Below, piece after piece: positions 1 to 6,072 of a stretch of 6,976 nucleotides of DNA. Under the pieces are notes generated by a model. The model had not been told where the DNA came from, did no database searches, and saw only the letters and a program-made list of their open reading frames with translations. The DNA is from Candidatus Accumulibacter iunctus (lineage in GTDB: Bacteria > Pseudomonadota > Gammaproteobacteria > Burkholderiales > Rhodocyclaceae), in contig DDUX01000017.1 of NCBI GenBank assembly GCA_002345025.1, forward strand, positions 16,540 through 23,515, read 5' to 3'. The number at the start of each line of letters is the position of its first letter. The first letter of the stretch is position 1. The position numbers were made by a program, and so were the translations under genes.

Positions 1-1733
1 GCGTGACCGCGCTCGTTGATGAAACGGCTCTGCGGGTCGTCCACCGCTTCCTTGGGCCAGCTGCTGATGAGGTAGTAGTTGACCGCCGGCCGGCAGCTCG
101 CGCAGCCGTTGGGCGTGCGCCAGTCGAGCGCGCTGTAGACCTCGTCGATGCTCAGCAGGCGCTGCTCGACGATGGCCTGGCGCACGTCGGCATGGCTGTG
201 GTCGGTGCAACCGCACATCGCCTTCCTGGTCGGCGCTGCCGAGTAGTCGCCACCGGCGGTGAACATCAGCAGTTGCTCGACGAGACCGGTGCAGGAACCG
301 CAGCTGGCGCTGGCCTTGGTCTGCTTGCGCACCTCGTCCAGCGTGAACAGGCCCTTCTCCTTGATCGCCTTGCAGATCGTGCCCTTGGTGACGCCGTTGC
401 AGCCGCAGACCTCGGCGTCGTCGGGCATCACCGCGGCCTTGCTGTGGCCTTCGTGGCCGCTGTCGCCGATGTTGTCCTCGCCAAACATCAGCTTGTCGCG
501 GATGTCGCCGATGGGACGCCCGGCGCGCAGCAGCTTGAAGTACCAGCTGCCATCGGCGGTGTCCCCGAACATGCAGGCGCCGACCAGCTTGTCGTTCTGG
601 ATGACGAGCTTTTTGTAGACGCCGCCGTAGGGGTCGGACATCACGATCTCTTCACAGTCGGGCCCTCCGGTGAAGTTGCCGGCCGAGAACAGGTCGATGC
701 CCGTCACCTTCAGCTTGGTGCTGGTCTGGCTGCCGGTGTAGCGGCCGATGCCAAACTGCGCCAAGTGCGTTGCCGCGACCTTGCCCTGCTCGAACAACGG
801 TGCCACCAGTCCGTAGGCGATGCCGCGATGCGCGGCACACTCGCCCACCGAGTAGATGCGCGGGTCGGTGATCGTCTGCATCGTGTCGTTGACGACGATG
901 CCGCGGCTGCAGTGCAGGCCGATCTTCTCGGCCAGCGCGGTATTCGGGCGAATGCCGGCGGCCATCACCACCAGGTCGGCGGGGATCTCGCTGCCGTCCT
1001 TGAACTGCACGGCCATCACCCTTCCATCGCGATCCGGGATCAAGGCCTGGGTCTGCGCACCGATCAGGAACTTCAGCCCGCGCGCTTCGAGCGACTGCTG
1101 CAGCAGCTTGCCGGCGGTTTCATCGAGCTGGCGCTCCATCAGCCACGGTGCGATGTGCACCACCGTCACCGTCATGCCGCGCACCGCCAACCCGTTTGCG
1201 GCCTCCAGCCCGAGCAGGCCGCCGCCGATGACGACGGCCTGCTTGTAGCGCAAGGCGGCGTCGATCATCGCCTGGGTGTCGGCGATGTCGCGGTAGCTGA
1301 TCACGCCCTGCAGGTCCGTGCCCGGCACCGGCAGGATGAAGGGGTTGGACCCGGTGGCGATCAGCAGCCGGTCGTAAGGCTCGCGCGTGCCGTCGTCGGC
1401 GATCACCACACGCTGACGGCGCTGGACGTCGACCACCGTCTTGCCCAGGTGCAACCGGATACCGTGGTCGGCGTACCACTGCAGCGGGTTGAGAACGATC
1501 TGCTCGAGCGTCTGCTCGCCCGACAACACGGGCGACAGCAGGATGCGGTTGTAGTTGGGGTGCGGCTCGGCGCCGAAAACGGCGATGTCGTAGAGGTCGG
1601 GGGCCAGCTTGAGCAGTTCCTCGACCGCACGGATGCCGGCCATGCCGTTGCCGATGACGACCAGCTTCAGGCGGGGGCTGGCCGAGAAGTCGTCGGAGGT
1701 CTGGCCGGGCTCAAGGACGGTCTTGGTATCCAT
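1..1733 (-). CDS. nirB: Assimilatory nitrite reductase [NAD(P)H] large subunit, 5' part (runs off left edge)
   Basis: Reduces nitrite to ammonium in the cytoplasm with NAD(P)H as donor. The first 577 residues are visible and no stop is reached; the NirB family is usually about 800 to 850 residues, so the missing part should carry the sirohaem/[4Fe-4S] domain. Residues 22-40 hold an FAD-binding Rossmann motif (VVIGNGMAG at 25-33), residues 166-192 an NAD(P)-binding motif (VVIGGGLLG at 167-175), and residues 294-303 the second FAD contact typical of this reductase fold (YSVGECAAHR). Two BFD-like [2Fe-2S] modules follow: Cys443, Cys445, Cys478, Cys481 and Cys507, Cys509, Cys544, Cys547. The ATG at 1733 is preceded by GAGAGAG eight bases upstream. 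It is the last gene visible in the nitrate operon, 38 bases after the GAF gene; nirD and a nitrate reductase gene would be expected beyond the edge. Identification is firm; strictly assimilatory use is inferred from the neighbouring transporter genes. Confidence 0.95.
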   Translation of the reverse strand, partial: MDTKTVLEPGQTSDDFSASPRLKLVVIGNGMAGIRAVEELLKLAPDLYDIAVFGAEPHPNYNRILLSPVLSGEQTLEQIVLNPLQWYADHGIRLHLGKTVVDVQRRQRVVIADDGTREPYDRLLIATGSNPFILPVPGTDLQGVISYRDIADTQAMIDAALRYKQAVVIGGGLLGLEAANGLAVRGMTVTVVHIAPWLMERQLDETAGKLLQQSLEARGLKFLIGAQTQALIPDRDGRVMAVQFKDGSEIPADLVVMAAGIRPNTALAEKIGLHCSRGIVVNDTMQTITDPRIYSVGECAAHRGIAYGLVAPLFEQGKVAATHLAQFGIGRYTGSQTSTKLKVTGIDLFSAGNFTGGPDCEEIVMSDPYGGVYKKLVIQNDKLVGACMFGDTADGSWYFKLLRAGRPIGDIRDKLMFGEDNIGDSGHEGHSKAAVMPDDAEVCGCNGVTKGTICKAIKEKGLFTLDEVRKQTKASASCGSCTGLVEQLLMFTAGGDYSAAPTRKAMCGCTDHSHADVRQAIVEQRLLSIDEVYSALDWRTPNGCASCRPAVNYYLISSWPKEAVDDPQSRFINERGH

Positions 1734-1771
1734 CGTCGAAGCTCTCTCGCAAGATTGGGAATGGCAGGGTG

Positions 1772-2737
1772 TCAGAAGTACCAGGCGACGACGGCGCGCA
1801 GCCGGCCGTCGTGCAGCACGGGCACCGCAACCACGGCGTCAAGCCCGGCAGCGGTGGCGGCGGCGCCGACCAGTCCGGGTTCGCTGGCGGCGCTCTCGCC
1901 GACCATCGGCACGCCGGTGAAGGCGGCGCGGCCCAGCGTGCCCTGGCCACGTTCGATGAAGTCGTGGCCGTCGCCTGCCGGCACTGTGCCGGTGGCCTCG
2001 CAGAAACCCCCGGAACGGGTCAGGCGCTCGCCATCGGCGTCGGGCAGCCAGGTTTCGAAACGGCGTACGATCGGCGTCGCCATCGCCGACAGGAAGGCCA
2101 TCACGAAAGTCGAGGCGCCGCGCGTCGCGCACGGCAGGACAAAGCCGCGGTTGATGCCGACCTTGATCGCACTATCGGCGCGCAGGAAGCGTTCGCCCTT
2201 GCCGAGGTCTTCCTGGAACACCGGCAGCCGCGATTCCCAGGCCAAGCCCGGCAGGCCGTGACCCTGACGGAACGCGGTGCGCCGCGAGATGAACTCGAAA
2301 GCGTCGGCCGTACTGCCGTAGTAGCCATCGTCGAGCGTCATGTCCTTCGATGCTGCCGGGTCGTTGGACCACAGTTCGATGGCACCAGCGTGCGCTTCGT
2401 CGTCACCGCAGAAGATGACCAGCACCGCGGTGAGAAAGTCGCCGGCAAACACGGGCAGCGCGATGCCGCAGGTCAGGCCTTCGGCGTGCGCGGCCTGGGT
2501 GCGGCGGAAGTTCGCACCTGCGAACTGTTTCAATACGATCGGCCGGCCTTCCAGCCAAGCCTGGCCCGGCAGGCCTTCGCCGAGGCCGAAGCACATCTGC
2601 CGGCTGGTGGCGCCAAAGCGCTTTGCGCTGCCGTACAGGCCAGCGCTGAACTCGAGCGTGCTGCGGTCGTTGCTGGGCACCCAGACTTCGACGACGCGGA
2701 TGAAGGTCTTCTTGCTGGTGACGACGGCGGCGTCCAT
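1772..2737 (-). CDS. Triple GAF-like repeat protein in nitrate operon, putative sensor
   Basis: A 321-residue soluble protein with no signal peptide or membrane segment. It appears to consist almost entirely of three degenerate GAF-like units at about 15-115, 118-222 and 226-321. Each opens with a strand of the form VEVWVP / IELWSN / FETWLP. Each has a central turn: GEGLPGQAW (53-61), GHGLPGLAW (159-167), GQGTLGRAA (264-272). Each ends in paired hydrophobic strands, such as GIALPVF...LTAVLVIFCG in the first and VVAVPVLHD...LRAVVAWYF at the extreme C-terminus. No DNA-binding, kinase, ANTAR or cyclase domain is visible, so any sensory output would have to go through a partner. The start codon follows the nrtD stop by one base (TGA-G-ATG), with AAAAGG about nine bases upstream, which indicates translational coupling. 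GAF domains bind small molecules or mediate dimerisation; nitrate or nitrite sensing is only an inference from context. I know no gene name for it. Confidence 0.85.
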   Translation of the reverse strand: MDAAVVTSKKTFIRVVEVWVPSNDRSTLEFSAGLYGSAKRFGATSRQMCFGLGEGLPGQAWLEGRPIVLKQFAGANFRRTQAAHAEGLTCGIALPVFAGDFLTAVLVIFCGDDEAHAGAIELWSNDPAASKDMTLDDGYYGSTADAFEFISRRTAFRQGHGLPGLAWESRLPVFQEDLGKGERFLRADSAIKVGINRGFVLPCATRGASTFVMAFLSAMATPIVRRFETWLPDADGERLTRSGGFCEATGTVPAGDGHDFIERGQGTLGRAAFTGVPMVGESAASEPGLVGAAATAAGLDAVVAVPVLHDGRLRAVVAWYF

Positions 2738-2738
2738 C

Positions 2739-3566
2739 TCATGCAGCCTTTTCGACGTGGCTGTGCCGCGTGTAGAGGAAGTCGATGACCTCCTTGCGGT
2801 ACTGCACGTAGTCGCGGTTCTCGGCCAGCGCCACGCGCACGCGCGGGCGCGGCAGGTCCACGCGCAGCACCTCGCCGATGGTGGCGGCCGGGCCGTTGGT
2901 CATCATCACGATGCGGTCGCTGAGCAGCACGGCTTCGTCGACGTCGTGCGTCACCATCATTACCGTCGCCCCGGTGGTGGCGACGATCTTCATCAGTTCG
3001 TCCTGGAGCCGCGCACGCGTGAGCGCATCGAGCGCACCGAAGGGTTCGTCCATCAGCAGCATTTTCGGCTCCATGGCGAGAGCACGCGCGATACCCACGC
3101 GCTGCTTCATGCCGCCGGAGATCTCGTGCGGGCGCTTGGCCACCGCGTGGCTCATGCCGACCAGGTCCAGCGCCGCCAGCGCGCGTTCGCGCAGTTGCGC
3201 CTTGCCTTCCTTTTCGCTGAAAACCCGCTCGACCGCCAGCAGCACGTTGTCCAGGCAGCTCAGCCACGGCAACAGCGAGTGATTCTGGAAAACGACGCCA
3301 CGATCTGGCCCGGGCCCCGTCAGCTCGCGTTCCTGGAGCAGCATGATGCCGCTGGAAGGTGTGGTCAGGCCGGCCACCAGGTTCAACAGCGTGCTCTTGC
3401 CGCAGCCCGAGTGGCCGATGAGGGTGACGAACTCGCCGCGCTGCACTTCGAGGTTGATGTCGCGCAGCGCGACGAAGGGACCACGCTTGGTGGGGAACAC
3501 CATGCCGACGTCCTGGATCTGCAGCGTCCGCCGGGTGTTTATGGAGGGAGTGGCATTGACGAGCAT
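2739..3566 (-). CDS. nrtD: Nitrate ABC transporter ATP-binding protein
   Basis: Cytoplasmic ATPase that would power nitrate/nitrite import with the permease encoded just upstream. It has 275 residues, the size of the short NrtD/NasD type; there is no NrtA-like C-terminal domain as in cyanobacterial NrtC. All ABC motifs are intact: Walker A GHSGCGKST at 51-59, Q-loop Gln94, signature ISGGMKQR at 149-156, Walker B LLMDEP at 170-175, D-loop ALD at 178-180, and H-loop His207. The chosen ATG at 3566 is supported by GAGG overlapping the nrtB stop codon with a six-base spacer; an in-frame extension further upstream would run deep into nrtB and encodes an Arg/His-rich shadow. It lies eight bases after nrtB. 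The ATPase assignment is certain. Nitrate specificity rests on overall similarity to the nitrate/sulfonate/taurine branch and on nirB downstream. Confidence 0.92.
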   Translation of the reverse strand: MLVNATPSINTRRTLQIQDVGMVFPTKRGPFVALRDINLEVQRGEFVTLIGHSGCGKSTLLNLVAGLTTPSSGIMLLQERELTGPGPDRGVVFQNHSLLPWLSCLDNVLLAVERVFSEKEGKAQLRERALAALDLVGMSHAVAKRPHEISGGMKQRVGIARALAMEPKMLLMDEPFGALDALTRARLQDELMKIVATTGATVMMVTHDVDEAVLLSDRIVMMTNGPAATIGEVLRVDLPRPRVRVALAENRDYVQYRKEVIDFLYTRHSHVEKAA

Positions 3567-3574
3567 GGCGGACC

Positions 3575-4471
3575 TCAGTTGTAGTCGAAGCGGCGTGCCA
3601 CTGCCAGCAGCGACCATTCGAGCAGCAGCCCGACCGCGCCGATGACGAAGATGGCGATGATGATGTGGGCGACGTTGAGGTTGTTCCACTCGTCCCAGAC
3701 CCAGAAGCCGATGCCCACGCCGCCGGTCAGCATCTCGGCCGCGACGATCACCAACCAGGCGGTGCCCACGCTCAGCCGCACGCCGGTGAGCATGTACGGC
3801 ATCACCGACGGCAGCAGGATGCGGGTGGCGATCTTCCACTCGCTGAGCTTGAGCACGCGGGCGACGTTGAGGTAGTCCTCAGGCACCTTCTGCACGCCGA
3901 CCGCGGTGTTGATCACCATCGGCCAGATCGAACAGATGAAGATGGTCCAGATCGCCGCCGGGTTGGCGCTCTTGAAGACCAGCAGGCCAATCGGCAGCCA
4001 CGCCAGCGGCGACACCGGCTTGAGCAGGCTGATCAACGGCGAGAGCATGCGGTTGAACAGCGTGAAGCGGCCGATGATGAAGCCCAGCGGAATGCCGACC
4101 AGCGCTGCCAGGCCGAAGCCCAGGCCCACCCGCTGCAGCGAGAACAGGATGTTCCAGCCGATGCCCTGATCGTTGGGGCCATTACTGTAGAACGGGTCGG
4201 AAAAGAGCTTTACCGCGGCGTCGAAGGTGGCCAGCGGCGTTGGGAAGCTGACGCTCTTCTGCGTCGCCAGCGCCCAGACGGCGATCAGCAGGGCCACGCC
4301 GCCCAGGGGCGGCAGCACCCGCGCGCCGAGGCCGCGCCAGTCGAAGGGCTCGCGCGGCGCAGGGGCCGGTGTCGCCGCGGTGCTCACGGCAACTACAGTG
4401 GCTCGGCGCACCGGTGGCGTGTCGGCGGGCGGGGCCACGTCACGCGGGGTGTCTAAGAGGGCTCTGCCCAT
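3575..4471 (-). CDS. nrtB: Nitrate ABC transporter permease
   Basis: Inner-membrane permease of the nitrate/sulfonate/taurine family, predicted to carry nitrate or nitrite inward together with the NrtD ATPase. With the ATG at 4471 it has 298 residues. A Pro/Ala-rich cytoplasmic N-terminus (about 1-45) precedes hydrophobic segments near 55-70, 108-135, 160-190, 226-250 and 268-290. The ATPase-contacting EAA loop lies at about 200-225 (RVLKLSEWKIATRILLPSVMP begins near 205), followed by GVRLSVGTAWLVIVAAEML. The ATG at 4471 is preferred over an in-frame TTG at 4501 because it has AGGA seven bases upstream, whereas the TTG lies closer to the predicted transcription start. It is the first gene after the sigma-54 promoter. 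The substrate-binding gene nrtA, which usually leads such operons, is not here. The substrate could in principle be another oxyanion, but nirB in the same operon favours nitrate/nitrite. Confidence 0.91.
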   Translation of the reverse strand: MGRALLDTPRDVAPPADTPPVRRATVVAVSTAATPAPAPREPFDWRGLGARVLPPLGGVALLIAVWALATQKSVSFPTPLATFDAAVKLFSDPFYSNGPNDQGIGWNILFSLQRVGLGFGLAALVGIPLGFIIGRFTLFNRMLSPLISLLKPVSPLAWLPIGLLVFKSANPAAIWTIFICSIWPMVINTAVGVQKVPEDYLNVARVLKLSEWKIATRILLPSVMPYMLTGVRLSVGTAWLVIVAAEMLTGGVGIGFWVWDEWNNLNVAHIIIAIFVIGAVGLLLEWSLLAVARRFDYN

Positions 4472-4520
4472 GGAGGTGTCCTGAAAAGTGAAAACAATCA
4501 ATTGGCTTGTGCTGATTCAT

Positions 4521-4538
4521 AAGCAAACTTCGTGCCAA
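4521..4538 (-). promoter_or_regulatory. Sigma-54 (-24/-12) promoter of the nrtB operon
   Basis: On the minus strand the element reads TTGGCACGAAGTTTGCTT, which matches the sigma-54 consensus TGGCACG-N4-TTGCW exactly. The invariant GG (4536-4535) and GC (4524-4523) are ten bases apart, as the family requires. It puts transcription start near 4511, giving a leader of about 40 bases to the nrtB ATG. Sigma-54 promoters need an enhancer-binding protein; two NtrC-like sites lie at suitable distance upstream. The orientation is only consistent with driving nrtB-nrtD-gaf-nirB, not the nif genes behind it. Confidence 0.88.
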
Positions 4539-4602
4539 ACAATTTACGCTATTGAATTGCAGTGCATTGCCAATCACCCCGATCATCATGGCAAGTTCCA
4601 GG

Positions 4603-4617
4603 GCGCCAGACTGGTGC
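4603..4617 (-). promoter_or_regulatory. NtrC-like enhancer site, proximal
   Basis: Minus strand GCACC-AGTCT-GGCGC fits the NtrC dyad GCACC-N5-GGTGC with one mismatch out of ten. Its centre is at 4610, about 99 bases upstream of the predicted start, the usual distance for an NtrC enhancer. NtrC would activate the operon when nitrogen is limiting. Confidence 0.68.
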
Positions 4618-4621
4618 AGCG

Positions 4622-4636
4622 GCACCCTCGCTGCGC
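4622..4636 (-). promoter_or_regulatory. NtrC-like enhancer site, distal and weaker
   Basis: Minus strand GCGCA-GCGAG-GGTGC matches GCACC-N5-GGTGC with two mismatches, both in the left half. Its centre at 4629 is 19 bases from the proximal site, roughly two helical turns. A strong and a weak site side by side suits cooperative assembly of NtrC oligomers. On its own this would be a weak call; the tandem placement raises it. Confidence 0.45.
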
Positions 4637-4686
4637 ACCAGCTCGGAGTCGCTGAAAGGCCAATGCAGCGCATGCTGAGACGCCAC

Positions 4687-4732
4687 CCGACAAAGCTGTT
4701 TGCCATGGCGGCTTGAAAATCGTCTTTGTCGG
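4687..4732. repeat. 9-bp perfect inverted repeat downstream of nifM
   Basis: CCGACAAAG at 4687-4695 and CTTTGTCGG at 4724-4732 are exact reverse complements separated by 28 bases; the spacer itself contains the palindrome GCCATGGC. It begins 12 bases beyond the nifM stop. There is no T-run after either arm, so it is not a standard intrinsic terminator. It could form a 3' stem that stabilises the nif mRNA, or be a binding site for a dimeric regulator. Confidence 0.55.
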
Positions 4733-4744
4733 CAGCGTCAGTGC

Positions 4745-5614
4745 TTACCTGCGATTCGCATCGGGTGACCGTTCGGCCCCCTGCCGGCGCAGCGCCCTGA
4801 TCCAGGCCTTCTGGCAGAGGGCCTGCTGTTGCCCTTCGAGATGTTCGCGGATCGTCTGGCGGGCTTCCGCGAGGCTCAGCAGCCGTTCGCGCTGGATGGC
4901 TTCGCAGCGGACCAGGTGGTAGCCGAGTTCGCTCTCGATCACCTCGGAAAGCATCCCCTCGGCGAGGCTGAAGGCGACCGCATCGAGCTGCGGATAGAGG
5001 CGGCCGCGCGGCACGCGGCCGAGCAGGCCGCCATGGATTGCCGTCGGACATTCGGAATGCTTGAGGGCCTGCTCCGCGAAGCGCTGCGGTTCCTTGCGCA
5101 GGCGGGCGTGAATGGCGTCGATGCGGGCGCGTGCGGCCTGTCGCTCGTTGCCCGCCAGACCGTCGTTGATGGTCACCAGCAGGTGTCGCAGCACGCGCGT
5201 TTCGCCAAGGCGAAAGCGTTGCCGGTTCATGTACCAGAAAATCTCGACGTCGGTATCGCTGACCGCCGCCGAACCTGCCGCGACCTTTTCCAGCACCGCC
5301 TCGACCATCAGGTCGCGCGTCACCGCCTGGCGCAACGACGACGCATCCAGGCCGACGCGCTCAAGCTCCGCGTGATACTCGTCATCGTCGCCATAACGAC
5401 CGCGGATTTCCATCAGCCTGGCGTCGACCGAGGCCGCCGTGAGCTTCACGCTGGCCGCTTCCGGTGTCTCCAGGATCAGGGTCTCGATCTCCTGCTGCCG
5501 GTCGGCGGCTCTGGTCACCCGGTGCAGCTCTGCCGGTGCGAGAGACTCCAGGGGCCTGCCGAACAATTGCGCGGCGAGCTTGATCGACCGGTAGATACTG
5601 CCCGGTTCAGGCAT
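4745..5614 (-). CDS. nifM: NifM, PpiC-type peptidyl-prolyl isomerase for nitrogenase Fe protein
   Basis: Accessory prolyl cis/trans isomerase required, in the diazotrophs that have it, to give active NifH (the nitrogenase Fe protein) in the cytoplasm. It has 289 residues, typical for NifM. The N-terminal half (about 1-130) is helical, with the family-like opening SIYRSIKLAAQLFGRP. The PpiC/parvulin domain spans about 137-240 and includes LRHLLVTIN (142-150), FAEQALKHSECPTAIHGG (179-196), LGRVPRGRLYPQLDAVAF (198-215) and the closing strand GYHLVRCEA (231-239). A basic C-terminal tail follows. There is no signal peptide, unlike periplasmic PpiC proteins such as SurA or PpiD, which supports NifM. 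Its ATG overlaps the end of nifZ by eight bases (ATGCCTGA), and no strong ribosome site is visible, so translation is probably coupled to nifZ. It is the last nif gene before the control region. Confidence 0.94.
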   Translation of the reverse strand: MPEPGSIYRSIKLAAQLFGRPLESLAPAELHRVTRAADRQQEIETLILETPEAASVKLTAASVDARLMEIRGRYGDDDEYHAELERVGLDASSLRQAVTRDLMVEAVLEKVAAGSAAVSDTDVEIFWYMNRQRFRLGETRVLRHLLVTINDGLAGNERQAARARIDAIHARLRKEPQRFAEQALKHSECPTAIHGGLLGRVPRGRLYPQLDAVAFSLAEGMLSEVIESELGYHLVRCEAIQRERLLSLAEARQTIREHLEGQQQALCQKAWIRALRRQGAERSPDANRR

Positions 5615-6068
5615 CGTCTGGCCGCGGCCATTCGCCCAGCGCGGCCTCGGGTACCCACAGGGGGATGCCCGCGAGGCAGTCGAAGTGCGTCCGATAGACG
5701 ACGCCCCCGGTCTCCGATCTTTCGAGATTCAGGATTTCGCCACGACTGCCAGCCGGCACCCGGAGCTCCCCACCCACGGCCAGGGGGCGCAGCGCGCGCA
5801 CCCTCTGGCGAACCTCGAAGCGGCTTTCGATCCAAGGCTGGTCGACGCCGACCAGCTCTTCTTCACGACAGCCGACCAGGCGCCCCTCGTCGAGGAAGTG
5901 GACGGAGTAGATGATCTGCTCCTGGAGAAAGGTGCCGACACCACGCACATGCCCGATGCGCCCGCGTCGCACCAGCAGGTCGCCGGTCGGCACGCCCGGG
6001 AAGGTGCCGTCGTTGCGCACGTTGCGCGTCACCCGCACGGCATCGCCGTAGTCCCAGCGCGGCAACAC
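5607..6068 (-). CDS. nifZ: NifZ, MoFe-protein maturation factor
   Basis: NifZ helps form the second P-cluster during maturation of the nitrogenase MoFe protein. The product has 153 residues with the family opening YGDAVRVTRNVRNDGTFPG (7-25), then RRGRIGHVRGVGTFLQE (34-50) and IIYSVHFLDEGRLVGCREEEL (from 52). The second half (about 84-145) looks like a diverged copy of the first: VRQRVRALRPLAVGG, then VPAGSRGEILNLE, then VVYRTHFD and a closing WVPEAAL. This suggests two SH3-like barrels. The start is GTG at 6068, four bases after the nifW stop; an in-frame TTG is the next codon, so the exact start is uncertain by one residue. It lies in the order nifW-nifZ-nifM and overlaps nifM by eight bases. 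Confidence 0.95.
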   Translation of the reverse strand: MLPRWDYGDAVRVTRNVRNDGTFPGVPTGDLLVRRGRIGHVRGVGTFLQEQIIYSVHFLDEGRLVGCREEELVGVDQPWIESRFEVRQRVRALRPLAVGGELRVPAGSRGEILNLERSETGGVVYRTHFDCLAGIPLWVPEAALGEWPRPDDA

Positions 6069-6072
6069 GGGT

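Larger units (their letters stand above)
4472..4744. other. Intergenic control region between nifM and nrtB
   Basis: This non-coding stretch is visibly more AT-rich near its nrtB end than the genes on either side. Reading on the minus strand it contains a 9-bp inverted repeat just after nifM, two tandem NtrC-like sites, an AT-rich spacer, a sigma-54 promoter and a leader of about 40 bases before nrtB. I found no convincing open frame, no tRNA, and no remnant of an nrtA gene in it. No stem followed by a T-run typical of an intrinsic terminator is visible for the nif operon. Confidence 0.8.

Noticed and set aside
3..2261. A 752-codon open frame on the plus strand, longer than any other open frame in the window.
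   Set aside because: It is exactly antisense to nirB and the GAF gene. The translation is low-complexity, rich in Ala, Val, Asp, His and Gln with no motif, as expected from a GC-rich antisense frame, while the minus strand encodes clear FAD, NAD and Fe-S motifs.
2340..3584. A 414-codon plus-strand open frame over nrtD and the GAF gene.
   Set aside because: Antisense shadow; the opposite strand carries all ABC ATPase motifs in order.
4472..4501. A TTG start at 4501 that would lengthen nrtB by ten residues.
   Set aside because: It begins only about ten bases after the predicted transcription start and has no ribosome site; the ATG at 4471 has AGGA at correct spacing.
4472..4511. Possible nitrate-responsive antitermination leader or riboswitch before nrtB.
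   Set aside because: With the sigma-54 start near 4511 the leader is about 40 bases and shows no stem followed by T residues, too little for such a device.
4440..5051. A 203-codon minus-strand frame spanning the nifM end and the control region.
   Set aside because: It overlaps nifM out of frame and covers the sigma-54 promoter and enhancers. The part in the gap resembles no protein I know, including NrtA.
4829..5914. A 361-codon plus-strand open frame over nifM and nifZ.
   Set aside because: Antisense shadow with no domain signature, and it crosses the boundary of two genuine genes.
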